Source: Bacteroidales bacterium UBA3290
GTDB taxonomy: Bacteria > Bacteroidota > Bacteroidia > Bacteroidales > UBA932
Direction: 5' to 3'
Assembly (NCBI GenBank): GCA_002361615.1
Contig: DETK01000045.1
Location: 10,770-74,769 of the forward strand
DNA: 64,000 nt
The first letter of the stretch is position 1. Each line of letters starts with the position of its first letter. Of this stretch, positions 46,996 to 55,301 are shown piece by piece. The notes beneath the pieces were generated by a model. That model was not told where the DNA came from. It saw only the letters and a program-made list of their open reading frames with translations, and made no database searches. Made by a program: the position numbers and the translations under genes.

Positions 46996-48495
46996 ATGAA
47001 CCGCAGGATAACCCTTTCCGGATTCGTTGCCGCGCTGGTCCTGCTCGTCCTCCCGGCGGGCTGCCACAAGCAGGAGATCCCTGTCGACAACATGGCTATC
47101 GTCAACAAGGCGCTCTACGACACGGCCTCCAATTTCTATGTCGAATTCGACGAATATCCCGACCAGATGCGGAACCTTCCCATCGGCGTCTTCGATTCGG
47201 GAACGGGCGGACTGACCGTCCTGGAGAAGCTGCTCAGCCTTGACCGCTTCGACAACATCTCGGGCAGTACGGGACGCGACAGCATCCTCGATTTCGCCGG
47301 CGAGCATTTCGTCTATCTGGCCGACCAGGCCAACATGCCCTACGGCAACTACAATTCGGAAGGCAACAGCGAGTTCCTGAAGGAACTGGTCATCAAGGAC
47401 GCCCTCTTCCTGATGGATGACGACTATTTCAACAATTCCATCGAGGAGACCCCTACGGGCCGAAAACCCCGCGTGAAAATCATCGTGGTGGCCTGCAATA
47501 CCGCGACGGCCTACGGCCTCGACCTGATCCGTTCGATGATCGACCAGTCCGGCACCGGCGTCAAGGTGATCGGTGTGATCGACGCCGGCGTCAATGCCAC
47601 GCTCGACGCCCTGGAACTCAAGGGCGACGAAGCCCCCTTCGCCATCGGTGTGCTGGCTACGCCGGGCACCATCGCCTCCGGCGCCTACGAGCGCACCTTG
47701 CGGGAAGAGCTCGAACGCCGCGGCATAACCACGACCGTGGATATCGTCAACCAGAGCGGCTACGGCTTTGCCGAAGCCGTCGATTCCGATCCCGACTATG
47801 TGAATCCCCTCCTCTTCGCCCCGCGCAGTACCTATCGGGGACCGGCCCTCGGCGAAGCCGACGGAAGCATCAAGCAGGAACTGCTCAAAGCCTACAACTT
47901 CGACTTCTCCGACAACCAGATGCTGGCCCGCCGCAGTCCCGGCGGCGGCTACGCTTCACTCCAGCTCAACAGCGCGGAGAACTACGCCCGCTTCAACATG
48001 GTCTCCCTGCTCGAAAGGCACCGCCAGAGCGGGAAAGGAACGCCGATCCGCGCCATCATCCTGGGCTGCACCCACTATCCCTTCTACCTGGAGACCCTCA
48101 ACGAAGTGCTGGCCGAACTGAAGGACTACCGCGAGGACGGACGCTATCCATACCGCGACCTGATCGCCGACGAGATCACGTTCATCGACCCGGCCGTCTA
48201 CACGGCCATCGAGTGCTACCGCACCCTGCGCGAGGACGGCAACCTGGCCTACCGCATCTCCCCCACCAAGGTGGATGCCTATATCTCCGTCCCGAGCAGC
48301 CTGCTCGAGGACAACTGCCTGACCGAGGACGGATTCCTCACCTTCGACTACAAGTACGGACGCGCCACCGGGACCGAGGACCAGAGCACCAAACAGGTCC
48401 CCTTCTCGCACAGCAACATCGATACGAACAACCTGGAGCGCATCCGCCTCCGCCTCCCCTACACTTACAGCCTGATCGCCCCTTCGCTCAAATAG
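46996..48495 (+). CDS. exported glutamate/aspartate racemase-like lipoprotein
   Basis: A 499-residue protein with a lipoprotein signal (ITLSGFVAALVLLVLPAGC, lipid at Cys23). The mature part carries the complete catalytic signature of MurI-type racemases: GVFDSGTGGLTVL (Asp67, Ser68), LADQANMPYGNY, VVACNTATAYG (Cys167), and LGCTHYPF (Cys358, His360). Normal MurI is cytoplasmic and about 270 residues; this one is nearly twice as long with inserts (for example about 300-350) and is exported. It may act on D-Glu or D-Asp-containing muropeptide products or free amino acids outside the membrane (inference). Divergent from dacB, sharing its promoter region. Confidence 0.85.
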   Translation: MNRRITLSGFVAALVLLVLPAGCHKQEIPVDNMAIVNKALYDTASNFYVEFDEYPDQMRNLPIGVFDSGTGGLTVLEKLLSLDRFDNISGSTGRDSILDFAGEHFVYLADQANMPYGNYNSEGNSEFLKELVIKDALFLMDDDYFNNSIEETPTGRKPRVKIIVVACNTATAYGLDLIRSMIDQSGTGVKVIGVIDAGVNATLDALELKGDEAPFAIGVLATPGTIASGAYERTLREELERRGITTTVDIVNQSGYGFAEAVDSDPDYVNPLLFAPRSTYRGPALGEADGSIKQELLKAYNFDFSDNQMLARRSPGGGYASLQLNSAENYARFNMVSLLERHRQSGKGTPIRAIILGCTHYPFYLETLNEVLAELKDYREDGRYPYRDLIADEITFIDPAVYTAIECYRTLREDGNLAYRISPTKVDAYISVPSSLLEDNCLTEDGFLTFDYKYGRATGTEDQSTKQVPFSHSNIDTNNLERIRLRLPYTYSLIAPSLK

Positions 48496-48500
48496 CCCTG

Positions 48501-49088
48501 ATGTTTCAAGAGACCATTACGCCCGAAGAAATAGAATTGCTCGACCTGGCCGCATTCCCCGGCCGGATCCACGTGATCTCCCAGCCGGGACCCGATCTCG
48601 ACCACGCCGTCGAGCATCTTTCCAGCCAGCGCCTGATCGGATTCGATACCGAAACCAAGCCGGTTTTCCAGGCCCACCAGCCCCGCCACCACACAGCTCT
48701 GCTGCAGCTTTCCAGCGAGACGGAAGCCTTCCTGTTCCGGCTCCACGAACTCGGTCTTCCGCAGGCCGTGGCCGACATCATGGCCGACCCCTATATCACC
48801 AAGATCGGCGCCGCCGTCCACGAAGACATCGTCGGACTCCAGCACTACTGTCCTTTCGAACCGCATCGCTTCATGGACCTGCAGTCCTTCGGCGGAGACT
48901 ACGGCATCAAGGAAAAAAGTGTCCGGAAGATGGCGGCCATCATCCTGGGCTGCAAGGTTTCCAAGGCACAGCAATGCTCCAACTGGGAGGCAGATCCCCT
49001 GTCGGAGGCCCAGCTGCTCTACGCTGCGACCGACGCCTGGATCTGCGTAAAGATGTACAAAGCCCTGCTTGCTTCGCCACGCCTATGA
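48501..49088 (+). CDS. 3'-5' exonuclease (DEDDy, RNase D-like)
   Basis: A 195-residue single-domain exonuclease. The catalytic acids are seen in order: LIGFDTETKPVF (Asp, Glu), IGAAVHEDIVGLQ (Asp) and LLYAATDAWICVKMY (Tyr and Asp of the Exo III motif). It has no HRDC domain. It starts 5 bp after the racemase-like gene and overlaps the methyltransferase gene by ATGA, so it is likely involved in RNA or DNA processing together with rRNA modification genes. Confidence 0.9.
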   Translation: MFQETITPEEIELLDLAAFPGRIHVISQPGPDLDHAVEHLSSQRLIGFDTETKPVFQAHQPRHHTALLQLSSETEAFLFRLHELGLPQAVADIMADPYITKIGAAVHEDIVGLQHYCPFEPHRFMDLQSFGGDYGIKEKSVRKMAAIILGCKVSKAQQCSNWEADPLSEAQLLYAATDAWICVKMYKALLASPRL

Positions 49089-50296
49089 CACGCTTGTATC
49101 TGAAGAAAGGACGCGAAGAATCGCTCCTGCGCTATCATCCCTGGGTCTTCTCGGGCGCCATCGGCGGCATCGAAGGGCCCGATCCGGAAGAAGGCGATCC
49201 CGTGGCCGTGTATTCGGCCCGGAAGGAATTCCTGGGCTGGGGCCACTACCAGATCGGCTCGATCGCCGTGCGGATGCTCAGTTTTGCCGACGATATGCCC
49301 GAAGGCGGGCCCGGCAAGGACTTCTGGGCCGGACGGCTGCAGCGCTGCCTGGATGCCCGCAAGGCGTTCGGCCTGGCCGCCAATGCTTCGACCAGCTGCT
49401 ACCGCCTCGTCCACGGGGAAGGCGACTCCCTGCCCGGGCTGGTCATCGACTGGTATGATGGCGTCTGCGTCCTTCAAGCCCACTCCGCCGGGATGTTCCG
49501 CGCCCGGAAGGAAATCGCCGCGGCACTGCGTGAAATCTACGGTTCCAGCCTGCAGGGCGTCTATGACAAGAGCGCCGGTACGGCGCCTTTCAAAGCGGGA
49601 CTTGACTTGGGCGACGGCTATCTTTTCCAGCAGCAGCCCGGGGCATCGCTCTGCCCCCGCAGCGTCCTGGAAAACGGGCACAAGTTCCTCGTCGATTGGG
49701 AGAAGGGACAGAAAACCGGTTTCTTCCTCGACCAGCGGGAGAACCGCGCCCTCGTGGAGCGCTACGCCCGCGGGCGCCGCGTACTGAATCTCTTCTGCTA
49801 TACGGGCGGCTTCAGCGTTTATGCGCTGGCCGGCGGTGCGGTCAGCGTCGACTCCGTCGACAGCTCGGCGCGCGCCGTCGAACTCGTACAGCAGAACATC
49901 GCTTTGAATTTCGGCCCTTCCGCGCCGCACCGCGCCCTCTGCTGCGACGCCATCGATTTCGTGAAAGAAGCCCCGAAAGACGCTTACGACCTGATGATCG
50001 TCGATCCGCCGGCCTTCGCCAAGCACCGCGGCGCCCTGTCGAACGCCCTGCGCGCCTACCAGCGGCTCAACGCCGCCGCCATCAGTGCCGTCGCGCCGGG
50101 CGGCATCATCTTCACTTTCAGCTGTTCCCAGGTAGTGGACCGCGAAGCCTTCGCCCTGGCCGTCTTCAGCGCCGCTGCCGACGCAGGCAGGCCCGTGCGC
50201 ATCATCGACCGCCTCTGCCAGCCCGCCGACCACGCCGTGAACATCTTCCACCCCGAGGGCTCTTACCTGAAAGGGCTGGTACTCTACGTAGAGTAG
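49085..50296 (+). CDS. rlmI: class I rRNA methyltransferase (RlmI-like, PUA domain)
   Basis: A 403-residue protein. The N-terminal PUA domain (LYLKKGREESLLRYHPWVFSGAI...EGDPVAVYSARKEFLGWGHYQ) is followed by the RlmI-type methyltransferase: GFFLDQRENRALVERYARGRRVLNLFCYTGGFSVYALAGGA, DLMIVDPPAFAKHRGAL, and IFTFSCSQVV with the likely catalytic Cys. It probably makes m5C in 23S rRNA. The ATG at 49085 overlaps the preceding stop (ATGA); the longer frame from 48974 is rejected. Confidence 0.9.
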   Translation: MTRLYLKKGREESLLRYHPWVFSGAIGGIEGPDPEEGDPVAVYSARKEFLGWGHYQIGSIAVRMLSFADDMPEGGPGKDFWAGRLQRCLDARKAFGLAANASTSCYRLVHGEGDSLPGLVIDWYDGVCVLQAHSAGMFRARKEIAAALREIYGSSLQGVYDKSAGTAPFKAGLDLGDGYLFQQQPGASLCPRSVLENGHKFLVDWEKGQKTGFFLDQRENRALVERYARGRRVLNLFCYTGGFSVYALAGGAVSVDSVDSSARAVELVQQNIALNFGPSAPHRALCCDAIDFVKEAPKDAYDLMIVDPPAFAKHRGALSNALRAYQRLNAAAISAVAPGGIIFTFSCSQVVDREAFALAVFSAAADAGRPVRIIDRLCQPADHAVNIFHPEGSYLKGLVLYVE

Positions 50297-50302
50297 CCGG
50301 TC

Positions 50303-51628
50303 ATGCTCAACAATCCGTTCTGCTATACCCCCTCCCCGGCTATCGTCGAAGCCGCCCGGACCCTGATCGCCCGCATCGACGCCACCCCCGCCCTCCGCAC
50401 ATTTTTCGCCGAAGGCAAAATGCTCGGCGTACTGGAGGTTGAGCCCTCCGGCGTCATTCCCGGCCCGACCGCTGGCGTCATTCCCGGCTCCGACCGGGAA
50501 TCTCATTTCCTCTACGGCTTCTCCGGTCTGGCTGGCGGCAGTGCCTTCATCGAAGGCTTCGTACCGCCGATCTTCGCGTGGAAGCCAAAAGACATCATCG
50601 GCACTTCGCCTGAGGAGTCGCGGCGGCTGCAGGACTGGCTGTTCGAGCAGTATGTCGTCGTCAACGGCCGGGGCGAAAGCCGCTCCATCCGGCAGATCTT
50701 CGCCGACCGCGGCCTTGTCCCGCCCGGCGGGACCGGAGACTGCGCCGCACCGAAACTGTTGCAGTACGCATTCACACACGGTCTCAAACCACTGGCAATC
50801 GGCGAGTTCTGGTACGGTGCCTCTCCTGACCGCGAAGTGCGGCGCAGCGGGTCTTTCTACCCTGCCTGCACCGGCAAATGCGGGCCGCTGCTGAGCTATA
50901 TGCTGCAAGGACTCGACGTAGCGCCTAATCCCCTCGAGAGCGATGCACACTGGCTTTTCGCCGATCCCGTCGTCCGCTATGAAGATCCGTCACTGGTCGT
51001 CGTCGAAAAGCCGGCCGGGATGCTGGCCGTGCCCGGCCGCCCCGTGCCCGGCGTCGCACCCCGGCTGTCGCTGCAGGACTGGTTATCCGCCCGCTGCGGC
51101 CAAACTGTCTATTCCTGCCACCGGCTCGATATGGACACCTCCGGCCTGATGGTCTTCGCCAAGACGCCCGCGGCGCAGGCCGCCCTGCAGCAGCAATTCG
51201 AGAAACGGGAGGTCTCGAAAACGTATCTGGCCTGGCTCTCGCCCGTAGAGGGCGCCCGGCCGTTGGTGGCCGGCGACACCGGCAAGATCGTGCTGCCGCT
51301 CGCGCCCGATTGGTACGACCGGCCGCGTCAGATGGTCGACCCGGAGCACGGCAAACAAGCCGTGACCGCCTACGAAGTACTGCAGGTCCGCTCCGACGGA
51401 TCGGTCCTCGTCCGGCTCGTTCCCTACACTGGCAGGACCCATCAGCTCCGGGTCCACGCGGCCCATCCTGCCGGGCTGGGCCGCCCCATCCTCGGCGACC
51501 GCCTCTACGGCGGCGACCGTGCGCCCCGGCTGATGCTCCACGCCGCCAGCCTCGGCTTCCGCCATCCGGCCGAAGGAGGCCGGATGCGTTTCGATGCCGG
51601 CATTGTCTTTGAATCCGACAAATCCTAA
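50303..51628 (+). CDS. RluA-family pseudouridine synthase with N-terminal extension
   Basis: A 441-residue protein. The catalytic domain is C-terminal (from about 230): VVVEKPAGMLAVPG, YSCHRLDMDTSGLMVFAKT with the catalytic aspartate, and GRTHQLRVHAAHPAGLGRPILGDRLYGGD. The N-terminal 220 residues are a Bacteroidales-specific extension (EGKMLGVLEVE ... FLYGFSGLAGGSAFIEGFVPPIF). Residues 50-68 are translated from a palindromic intergenic-type repeat inserted in frame. It follows the methyltransferase by 6 bp. Confidence 0.88.
   Translation: MLNNPFCYTPSPAIVEAARTLIARIDATPALRTFFAEGKMLGVLEVEPSGVIPGPTAGVIPGSDRESHFLYGFSGLAGGSAFIEGFVPPIFAWKPKDIIGTSPEESRRLQDWLFEQYVVVNGRGESRSIRQIFADRGLVPPGGTGDCAAPKLLQYAFTHGLKPLAIGEFWYGASPDREVRRSGSFYPACTGKCGPLLSYMLQGLDVAPNPLESDAHWLFADPVVRYEDPSLVVVEKPAGMLAVPGRPVPGVAPRLSLQDWLSARCGQTVYSCHRLDMDTSGLMVFAKTPAAQAALQQQFEKREVSKTYLAWLSPVEGARPLVAGDTGKIVLPLAPDWYDRPRQMVDPEHGKQAVTAYEVLQVRSDGSVLVRLVPYTGRTHQLRVHAAHPAGLGRPILGDRLYGGDRAPRLMLHAASLGFRHPAEGGRMRFDAGIVFESDKS
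50450..50506. repeat. palindromic repeat inserted in frame in the pseudouridine synthase
   Basis: Two units of GCGTCATTCCCGGC, the second completing a palindrome (TTCCCGGCTCCGACCGGGAA), encode GVIPGPTAGVIPGSDRESH. The TTCCCGG..CCGGGAATGACG theme is the same as in the intergenic repeats at 35.8 and 36.4 kb. Confidence 0.7.
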
Positions 51629-51641
51629 ACGTAAACTTACG

Positions 51642-52829
51642 ATGAACAACAATATCGGTCTTTTCAATGAAAGCTTCCCGCCCATCATGGACGGAGTGGC
51701 CATCTGCGTCGAGAACTACGCCCGCTGGATGCAGGAGAAAGTAGGCGGCGTCTCGGTCATCACGCCCCACATTTCCGGCGCGGACTACAGTGACAAAACC
51801 TATGAGGTCCTGGAATACATGTCCGTCCCGGTACCCTTCCGGAAACCTTACGTCGCCGGCATTTCCGAAATAGACCCCCTCTTCATGCGTCAGCTGCTCA
51901 AGCGGAAATTCAAGATCGTCCACGCCCACAGTCCCTTCGTTGCAGGCAGGACAGCCTCGCACGTGGCTTATGTCCAGAAGATTCCGCTCGTGGCGACCTT
52001 CCATTCCAAATATCGGGAAGATTTCGCCCGCGTCGTCCCCAGTGAGCTCATGGTCGACACCATGATCAAGGAAATCGTGCGCTTCTACAAGCGGGCCGAC
52101 GTCGTCTGGGTGCCGCAGGAGTCGGTCAAGGACGTGCTCTACAGCTATGGCTACAAGGGGCAGGTCGACGTGATGCCCAACGGCTGCGACCTGTCCGGCG
52201 ACTATCCGGAATCCTTCTTCCGGGAATCCCGCGCCGCCCTGGGATTGGAAGATGGGATGTTCACGCTGCTGTACGTCGGACAGCACATCTGGGAAAAGAA
52301 CCTGCGCCTGACGCTGGAAGCCCTGGGCCGGATCAAGGACCTTCCCTACCGCATGTTCTTCATCGGAACCGGCTACGCGGAAAAAGAGATGCAGGAAATG
52401 GCGGACCGGCTGGGAATCCGCGACCACGTGACCTTCGTAGGCCGCCTCACCGACCGGGAGAAACTGAAACAATACTACGCCGCCGCAGACTTGTTCCTTT
52501 TCCCCTCGCTTTATGACACCGACGGACTGGTGGTCCGGGAAGCGGCCGCGCTCAACACACCGTCCGTCATGCTCAAGGACGCCTCCGCCGCCGGAATGCT
52601 GACCGACGGCGAGACCGGTTTCAAAATCGCCGGAACACTCGACGATTACGAAGCGCTGCTACGCACCCTGGCCGCCGACCCGGAGCGCTGCAAGGCCGTC
52701 GGCCGCGCCGCCTCCCGGAACATCGTCCGGTCGTGGAAGGACATCGCCGAAGAAGTTCTCGACCGCTACAACACGATTCTCACCCGCCGCTTCCTCATCC
52801 AGCCCACACACACCATCGGCGGCGATTAA
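51642..52829 (+). CDS. glycosyltransferase family 4-like (GT-B)
   Basis: A 395-residue GT-B enzyme. The N-terminal acceptor domain starts NNIGLFNESFPPIMDGVAICVENYARWM and contains KFKIVHAHSPFVAGRTASHVAYVQKIPLVATFHSKY. The C-terminal donor domain has VDVMPNGCDLSGD, LYVGQHIWEKNLRLTLEALG and the EX7E-type site in DTDGLVVREAAALNTPSVML. Resembles mannosyl or glucosyl transferases that build membrane glycolipids, but donor and acceptor cannot be assigned. ATG at 51642 was taken, as the longer frame overlaps the upstream gene. Confidence 0.9.
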   Translation: MNNNIGLFNESFPPIMDGVAICVENYARWMQEKVGGVSVITPHISGADYSDKTYEVLEYMSVPVPFRKPYVAGISEIDPLFMRQLLKRKFKIVHAHSPFVAGRTASHVAYVQKIPLVATFHSKYREDFARVVPSELMVDTMIKEIVRFYKRADVVWVPQESVKDVLYSYGYKGQVDVMPNGCDLSGDYPESFFRESRAALGLEDGMFTLLYVGQHIWEKNLRLTLEALGRIKDLPYRMFFIGTGYAEKEMQEMADRLGIRDHVTFVGRLTDREKLKQYYAAADLFLFPSLYDTDGLVVREAAALNTPSVMLKDASAAGMLTDGETGFKIAGTLDDYEALLRTLAADPERCKAVGRAASRNIVRSWKDIAEEVLDRYNTILTRRFLIQPTHTIGGD

Positions 52830-52834
52830 AAATA

Positions 52835-52864
52835 TTTGCATATCAAAAAAAATCCCTATCTTTG
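52835..52864 (+). promoter_or_regulatory. Bacteroidota-type promoter of tRNA-Cys
   Basis: TTTG (52835-52838), 18-bp spacer, TATCTTTG (52857-52864), 9 bp before the tRNA 5' end. Confidence 0.65.
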
Positions 52865-52873
52865 CATTCCCAT

Positions 52874-52944
52874 GGTGCCTGGGCCGGGAGGTTAGGCGCT
52901 GGTCTGCAAAACCAGTTAGAGCAGTTCAATTCTGCTAGGCACCT
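52874..52944 (+). tRNA. tRNA-Cys (GCA anticodon)
   Basis: Acceptor stem GGTGCCT/AGGCACC with discriminator U, as expected for cysteine. The anticodon stem-loop is CTGGT-CTGCAAA-ACCAG (anticodon GCA); the T arm is AGCAG-TTCAATT-CTGCT. CCA is not encoded. The core genome lies on its left and accessory DNA on its right. Confidence 0.95.
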
Positions 52945-52946
52945 CA

Positions 52947-52980
52947 AAAAATGCCCTTGGAGATACTCCAGGGGCATTTT
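52947..52980 (+). terminator. intrinsic terminator after tRNA-Cys
   Basis: A long hairpin with arms AAAATGCCCTTGGAG and CTCCAGGGGCATTTT (one mismatch) around a 3-nt loop, ending in TTTT. Confidence 0.7.
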
Positions 52981-53191
52981 GGTTTCCAAAAAGTTCCCAC
53001 AAAGTTCCCACATTTAACGAGGCTGGTACGCTCCGAGTATTATCCAACTTATTATCAGCCTAAAGGCTGATTAATACCCGCCGAATCCAGCTTTCTTGTT
53101 TGTCAGGGGGGGCGATTTCCACTTATTATCTCTTCTTATTTCCACATATTCTGTCCAACTTGCGATTAGATAACCCATCACGTCTGACGCA
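52981..53191. other. non-coding junction downstream of tRNA-Cys, possible attachment site
   Basis: Directly after the terminator lies GGTTTCC, then two tandem copies of AAGTTCCCAC (around 52990-53011), of a kind often seen where integrative elements use tRNA 3' ends as attachment sites. A TCAGCC/GGCTGA hairpin lies near 53055-53071. No integrase gene is in the window. No gene is seen here. Confidence 0.35.
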
Positions 53192-53800
53192 ATGATCATC
53201 CTCCTCGACAACGGCCACGGCTTCGACACCCCCGGCAAACAGAGCCCTGACGGCTTCTTCCGCGAATATGCCTACAACCGCTTCCTCACCGCTGAGATCC
53301 ACGAACGCCTCACAGTTCTTGGAATCGACTCCCGCTTCCTGGTACCCGAGCGCGAAGACATCCCCCTACCCGAGCGCTGCCGCCGGGCCAATGCAATCTG
53401 CGAGCAGTTCGGTAGCGATCAAGTGATACTTCTCTCCCTTCACATCAATGCCGCCGGCAATGGCCAGCAATGGATGAACGCCCGCGGCTGGAGCTGCTAT
53501 ACTACCCGAGGCGAAACTCGCGCTGACGCCCTCGCATCGTGCCTGTACGAAGCAGCGAAAACCAACCTGCCAGGGATGCGACTGAGGACTGACTATAGCG
53601 ACGGTGACCCGGATCAGGAAGAGAACTTCTACATCCTTCGCTACTCTCGCTGCCCAGCCGTGCTAACAGAAAATCTGTTTATGGATAATCTTGAAGACGT
53701 TGCCTTTTTAGAATCATTAGAAGGATCTATGGCAATTGTTAATCTTCATATTGAGGGAATTCTTCGGTTCGCTTCAAAAGAAACAACGATTCCCTCATAA
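53192..53800 (+). CDS. N-acetylmuramoyl-L-alanine amidase (Amidase_3), phage-endolysin-like
   Basis: A 202-residue single-domain amidase with no signal peptide. The zinc ligands and catalytic Glu are visible: ILLDNGHGFDTPG (His), FREYAYNR (Glu), LLSLHINAAGNG (His) and AVLTENLFMDN (Glu). It cleaves the bond between MurNAc and the stem peptide. Lack of a signal peptide and its position next to a tRNA suggest a phage or conjugative-element lysin. It is more GC-rich than the genes that follow. Confidence 0.9.
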   Translation: MIILLDNGHGFDTPGKQSPDGFFREYAYNRFLTAEIHERLTVLGIDSRFLVPEREDIPLPERCRRANAICEQFGSDQVILLSLHINAAGNGQQWMNARGWSCYTTRGETRADALASCLYEAAKTNLPGMRLRTDYSDGDPDQEENFYILRYSRCPAVLTENLFMDNLEDVAFLESLEGSMAIVNLHIEGILRFASKETTIPS

Positions 53801-53839
53801 GATAAAACAACTACTTTTTAAACTTGAGTATCTCTTTAT

Positions 53840-54859
53840 TTATCCTTCAATACTACTTGTTTTACTCAGAACGTAATCGCATCTCTGGGTTATCATTCCC
53901 AGTCCTCGGGCGGCATCGTCAATATTGTTGACAGATTGAATAGTCTGTTGCTCAATACTATTATAGCTAGAAACAATCTGCCTTAAATACTCTTGTACTA
54001 TTAGCAAAGAAGTTGTATCGTGATAATCTTCGTTGTTATGAACCAACTCGCTGATTTGACACTCCAATTCTATATAGTTGTTTTTTAAGTCACAGAAAAA
54101 ACGATCGGGAGAATTATCATGAGCAGAATGGTATGCGTCGCTAAACTCCTTTAGGCATTCGATTTCATTCTCGTTAAACCATCCCCTGTCAAGACTCGTT
54201 TTGATTATTTCCAATGTATTATCTCTGATTTGAGTCAACCCTCTATATACGTCTGCCTCAAAAGCATCCATTGAATTATAAATATGATTAAGTGCTGGTA
54301 TCAAATAATCAGGAATACTATAAAACGTATTTAGTAGTTTGATGGTATCAGAAGAACCACTATATATCAGCGCATCAAACAGCATTTCCCTATCCAGTTT
54401 GCTCATTCTTAAATAAAACGATACAGGAGTTCTAATCAATGTCCGTGTCTGAAATGGATTCTCAGTAAGTTCTTGTTGGAATTCATGAATAGCTTTCAAT
54501 CGTACCTCTATATCTTTTTTTACTGTATCAACATCGGATCTCAATAATTCGACCAATCTCTTCTTTCTGGTTTTCTCAATTTGTTCATCAAGCTCTATTT
54601 TCTTATTGAATTGAGCCACTATTATATCGTTAGCCTGTTTTTGCATCCAAAAAGCGAGGAAAGCAACAATTACTCCCGCGATAGCAATAAACGGACTCAT
54701 AAGACCGCCTATGGTATCACCTATTTGACCGGTATTACTAAAATCAATGCTACCAGGACGAGTAAATATATAAGGAGAAACGAAGGAGAAGAGAATTAAT
54801 ACAATAGCAACTATGAATAAGGTCGTTTGCTTTATATCATTTTTAGGCTGTCCGCTCAT
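53840..54859 (-). CDS. putative phage abortive infection protein, AbiC-like
   Basis: A 339-residue protein. Two N-terminal TM segments (TLFIVAIVLILFSFVSPYIF and FIAIAGVIVAFLAFWMQ) are separated by NTGQIGDTIGGLMSPF, the hallmark of the putative phage abortive infection family. A coiled-coil region (KKIELDEQIEKTRKKRLVELLRSDVDTVKKDI) and a long helical cytoplasmic domain follow. The family is linked to phage defence by annotation only, so the function is inferred. AT-rich and flanked by a -7 element 19 bp upstream. Confidence 0.72.
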   Translation of the reverse strand: MSGQPKNDIKQTTLFIVAIVLILFSFVSPYIFTRPGSIDFSNTGQIGDTIGGLMSPFIAIAGVIVAFLAFWMQKQANDIIVAQFNKKIELDEQIEKTRKKRLVELLRSDVDTVKKDIEVRLKAIHEFQQELTENPFQTRTLIRTPVSFYLRMSKLDREMLFDALIYSGSSDTIKLLNTFYSIPDYLIPALNHIYNSMDAFEADVYRGLTQIRDNTLEIIKTSLDRGWFNENEIECLKEFSDAYHSAHDNSPDRFFCDLKNNYIELECQISELVHNNEDYHDTTSLLIVQEYLRQIVSSYNSIEQQTIQSVNNIDDAARGLGMITQRCDYVLSKTSSIEG

Positions 54860-54877
54860 GATCGTTTTTCTTTATTA

Positions 54878-54885
54878 CAAAAATA
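54878..54885 (-). promoter_or_regulatory. TAnnTTTG -7 promoter element of the AbiC-like gene
   Basis: TATTTTTG on the minus strand, 18 bp upstream of the ATG at 54859. Confidence 0.4.
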
Positions 54886-54903
54886 CACATTCTCAATCAA
54901 ATA

Positions 54904-54941
54904 AAAAGAATTGGCCCTTCCACAAAGTGAGAAAGGGCCAA
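54904..54941 (-). terminator. intrinsic terminator downstream of the truncated gene
   Basis: Hairpin with perfect 9-bp arms TTGGCCCTT (54911-54919) and AAGGGCCAA (54933-54941), followed on the minus strand by TTCTTTTTATTT. Confidence 0.7.
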
Positions 54942-54966
54942 CCAAAATAAAGGATAATCGATTGAA

Positions 54967-55140
54967 CTAGCTGGACAGCACCGCGCTGGCCATCTTCTCG
55001 CCCGACTTCTCGCCGGTTGCAGTATTCACGAAGAAATACTTGAAGAACACCTTGGGAGAGCCGGCACTCGGAGCGCCGTTCTTGCCGTCGTAAGCGCTCT
55101 TGATATCGATGGCGGTGGCCACCGGCGAAACGGAGCAATT
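54967..55140 (-). pseudogene. C-terminal remnant of a GC-rich gene
   Basis: About 55 codons in one minus frame read well as protein: SPVATAIDIKSAYDGKNG, then PKVFFKYFFVNTATGEKSG, ending ASAVLSS. The coding stretch is GC-rich, but directly upstream (55141-55270) the DNA is AT-rich and stops interrupt the frame, so the 5' part seems lost. It retains its intrinsic terminator. A GTG at 55122 could in principle start a 51-residue protein. The family is not recognised; a phage or element structural protein is possible. Confidence 0.5.
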
Positions 55141-55270
55141 TATGTTTTACCAATTACTCATGTCGATATTGAATATTGTTGCTCTACATCTATTCAGAAT
55201 CTAATTAAATCATTCATTATCAGCGGAACTAATCAGTAATGCCATCCAATTTTCATCACCGTTATAACGT

Positions 55271-55278
55271 TATCTTTG
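55271..55278 (+). promoter_or_regulatory. TAnnTTTG -7 promoter element of YbjQ-family gene
   Basis: TATCTTTG, 23 bp before the ATG at 55302. Confidence 0.45.
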
Positions 55279-55301
55279 CGTAACCATAAAAAGCCAGAAG
55301 A

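Noticed and set aside
54893..55153. An 86-codon minus-strand frame over the truncated gene
   Set aside because: A different minus frame reads as ordered protein (PKVFFKYFFVNTATGEKSG) and ends before the terminator; the 86-codon frame runs through the terminator.
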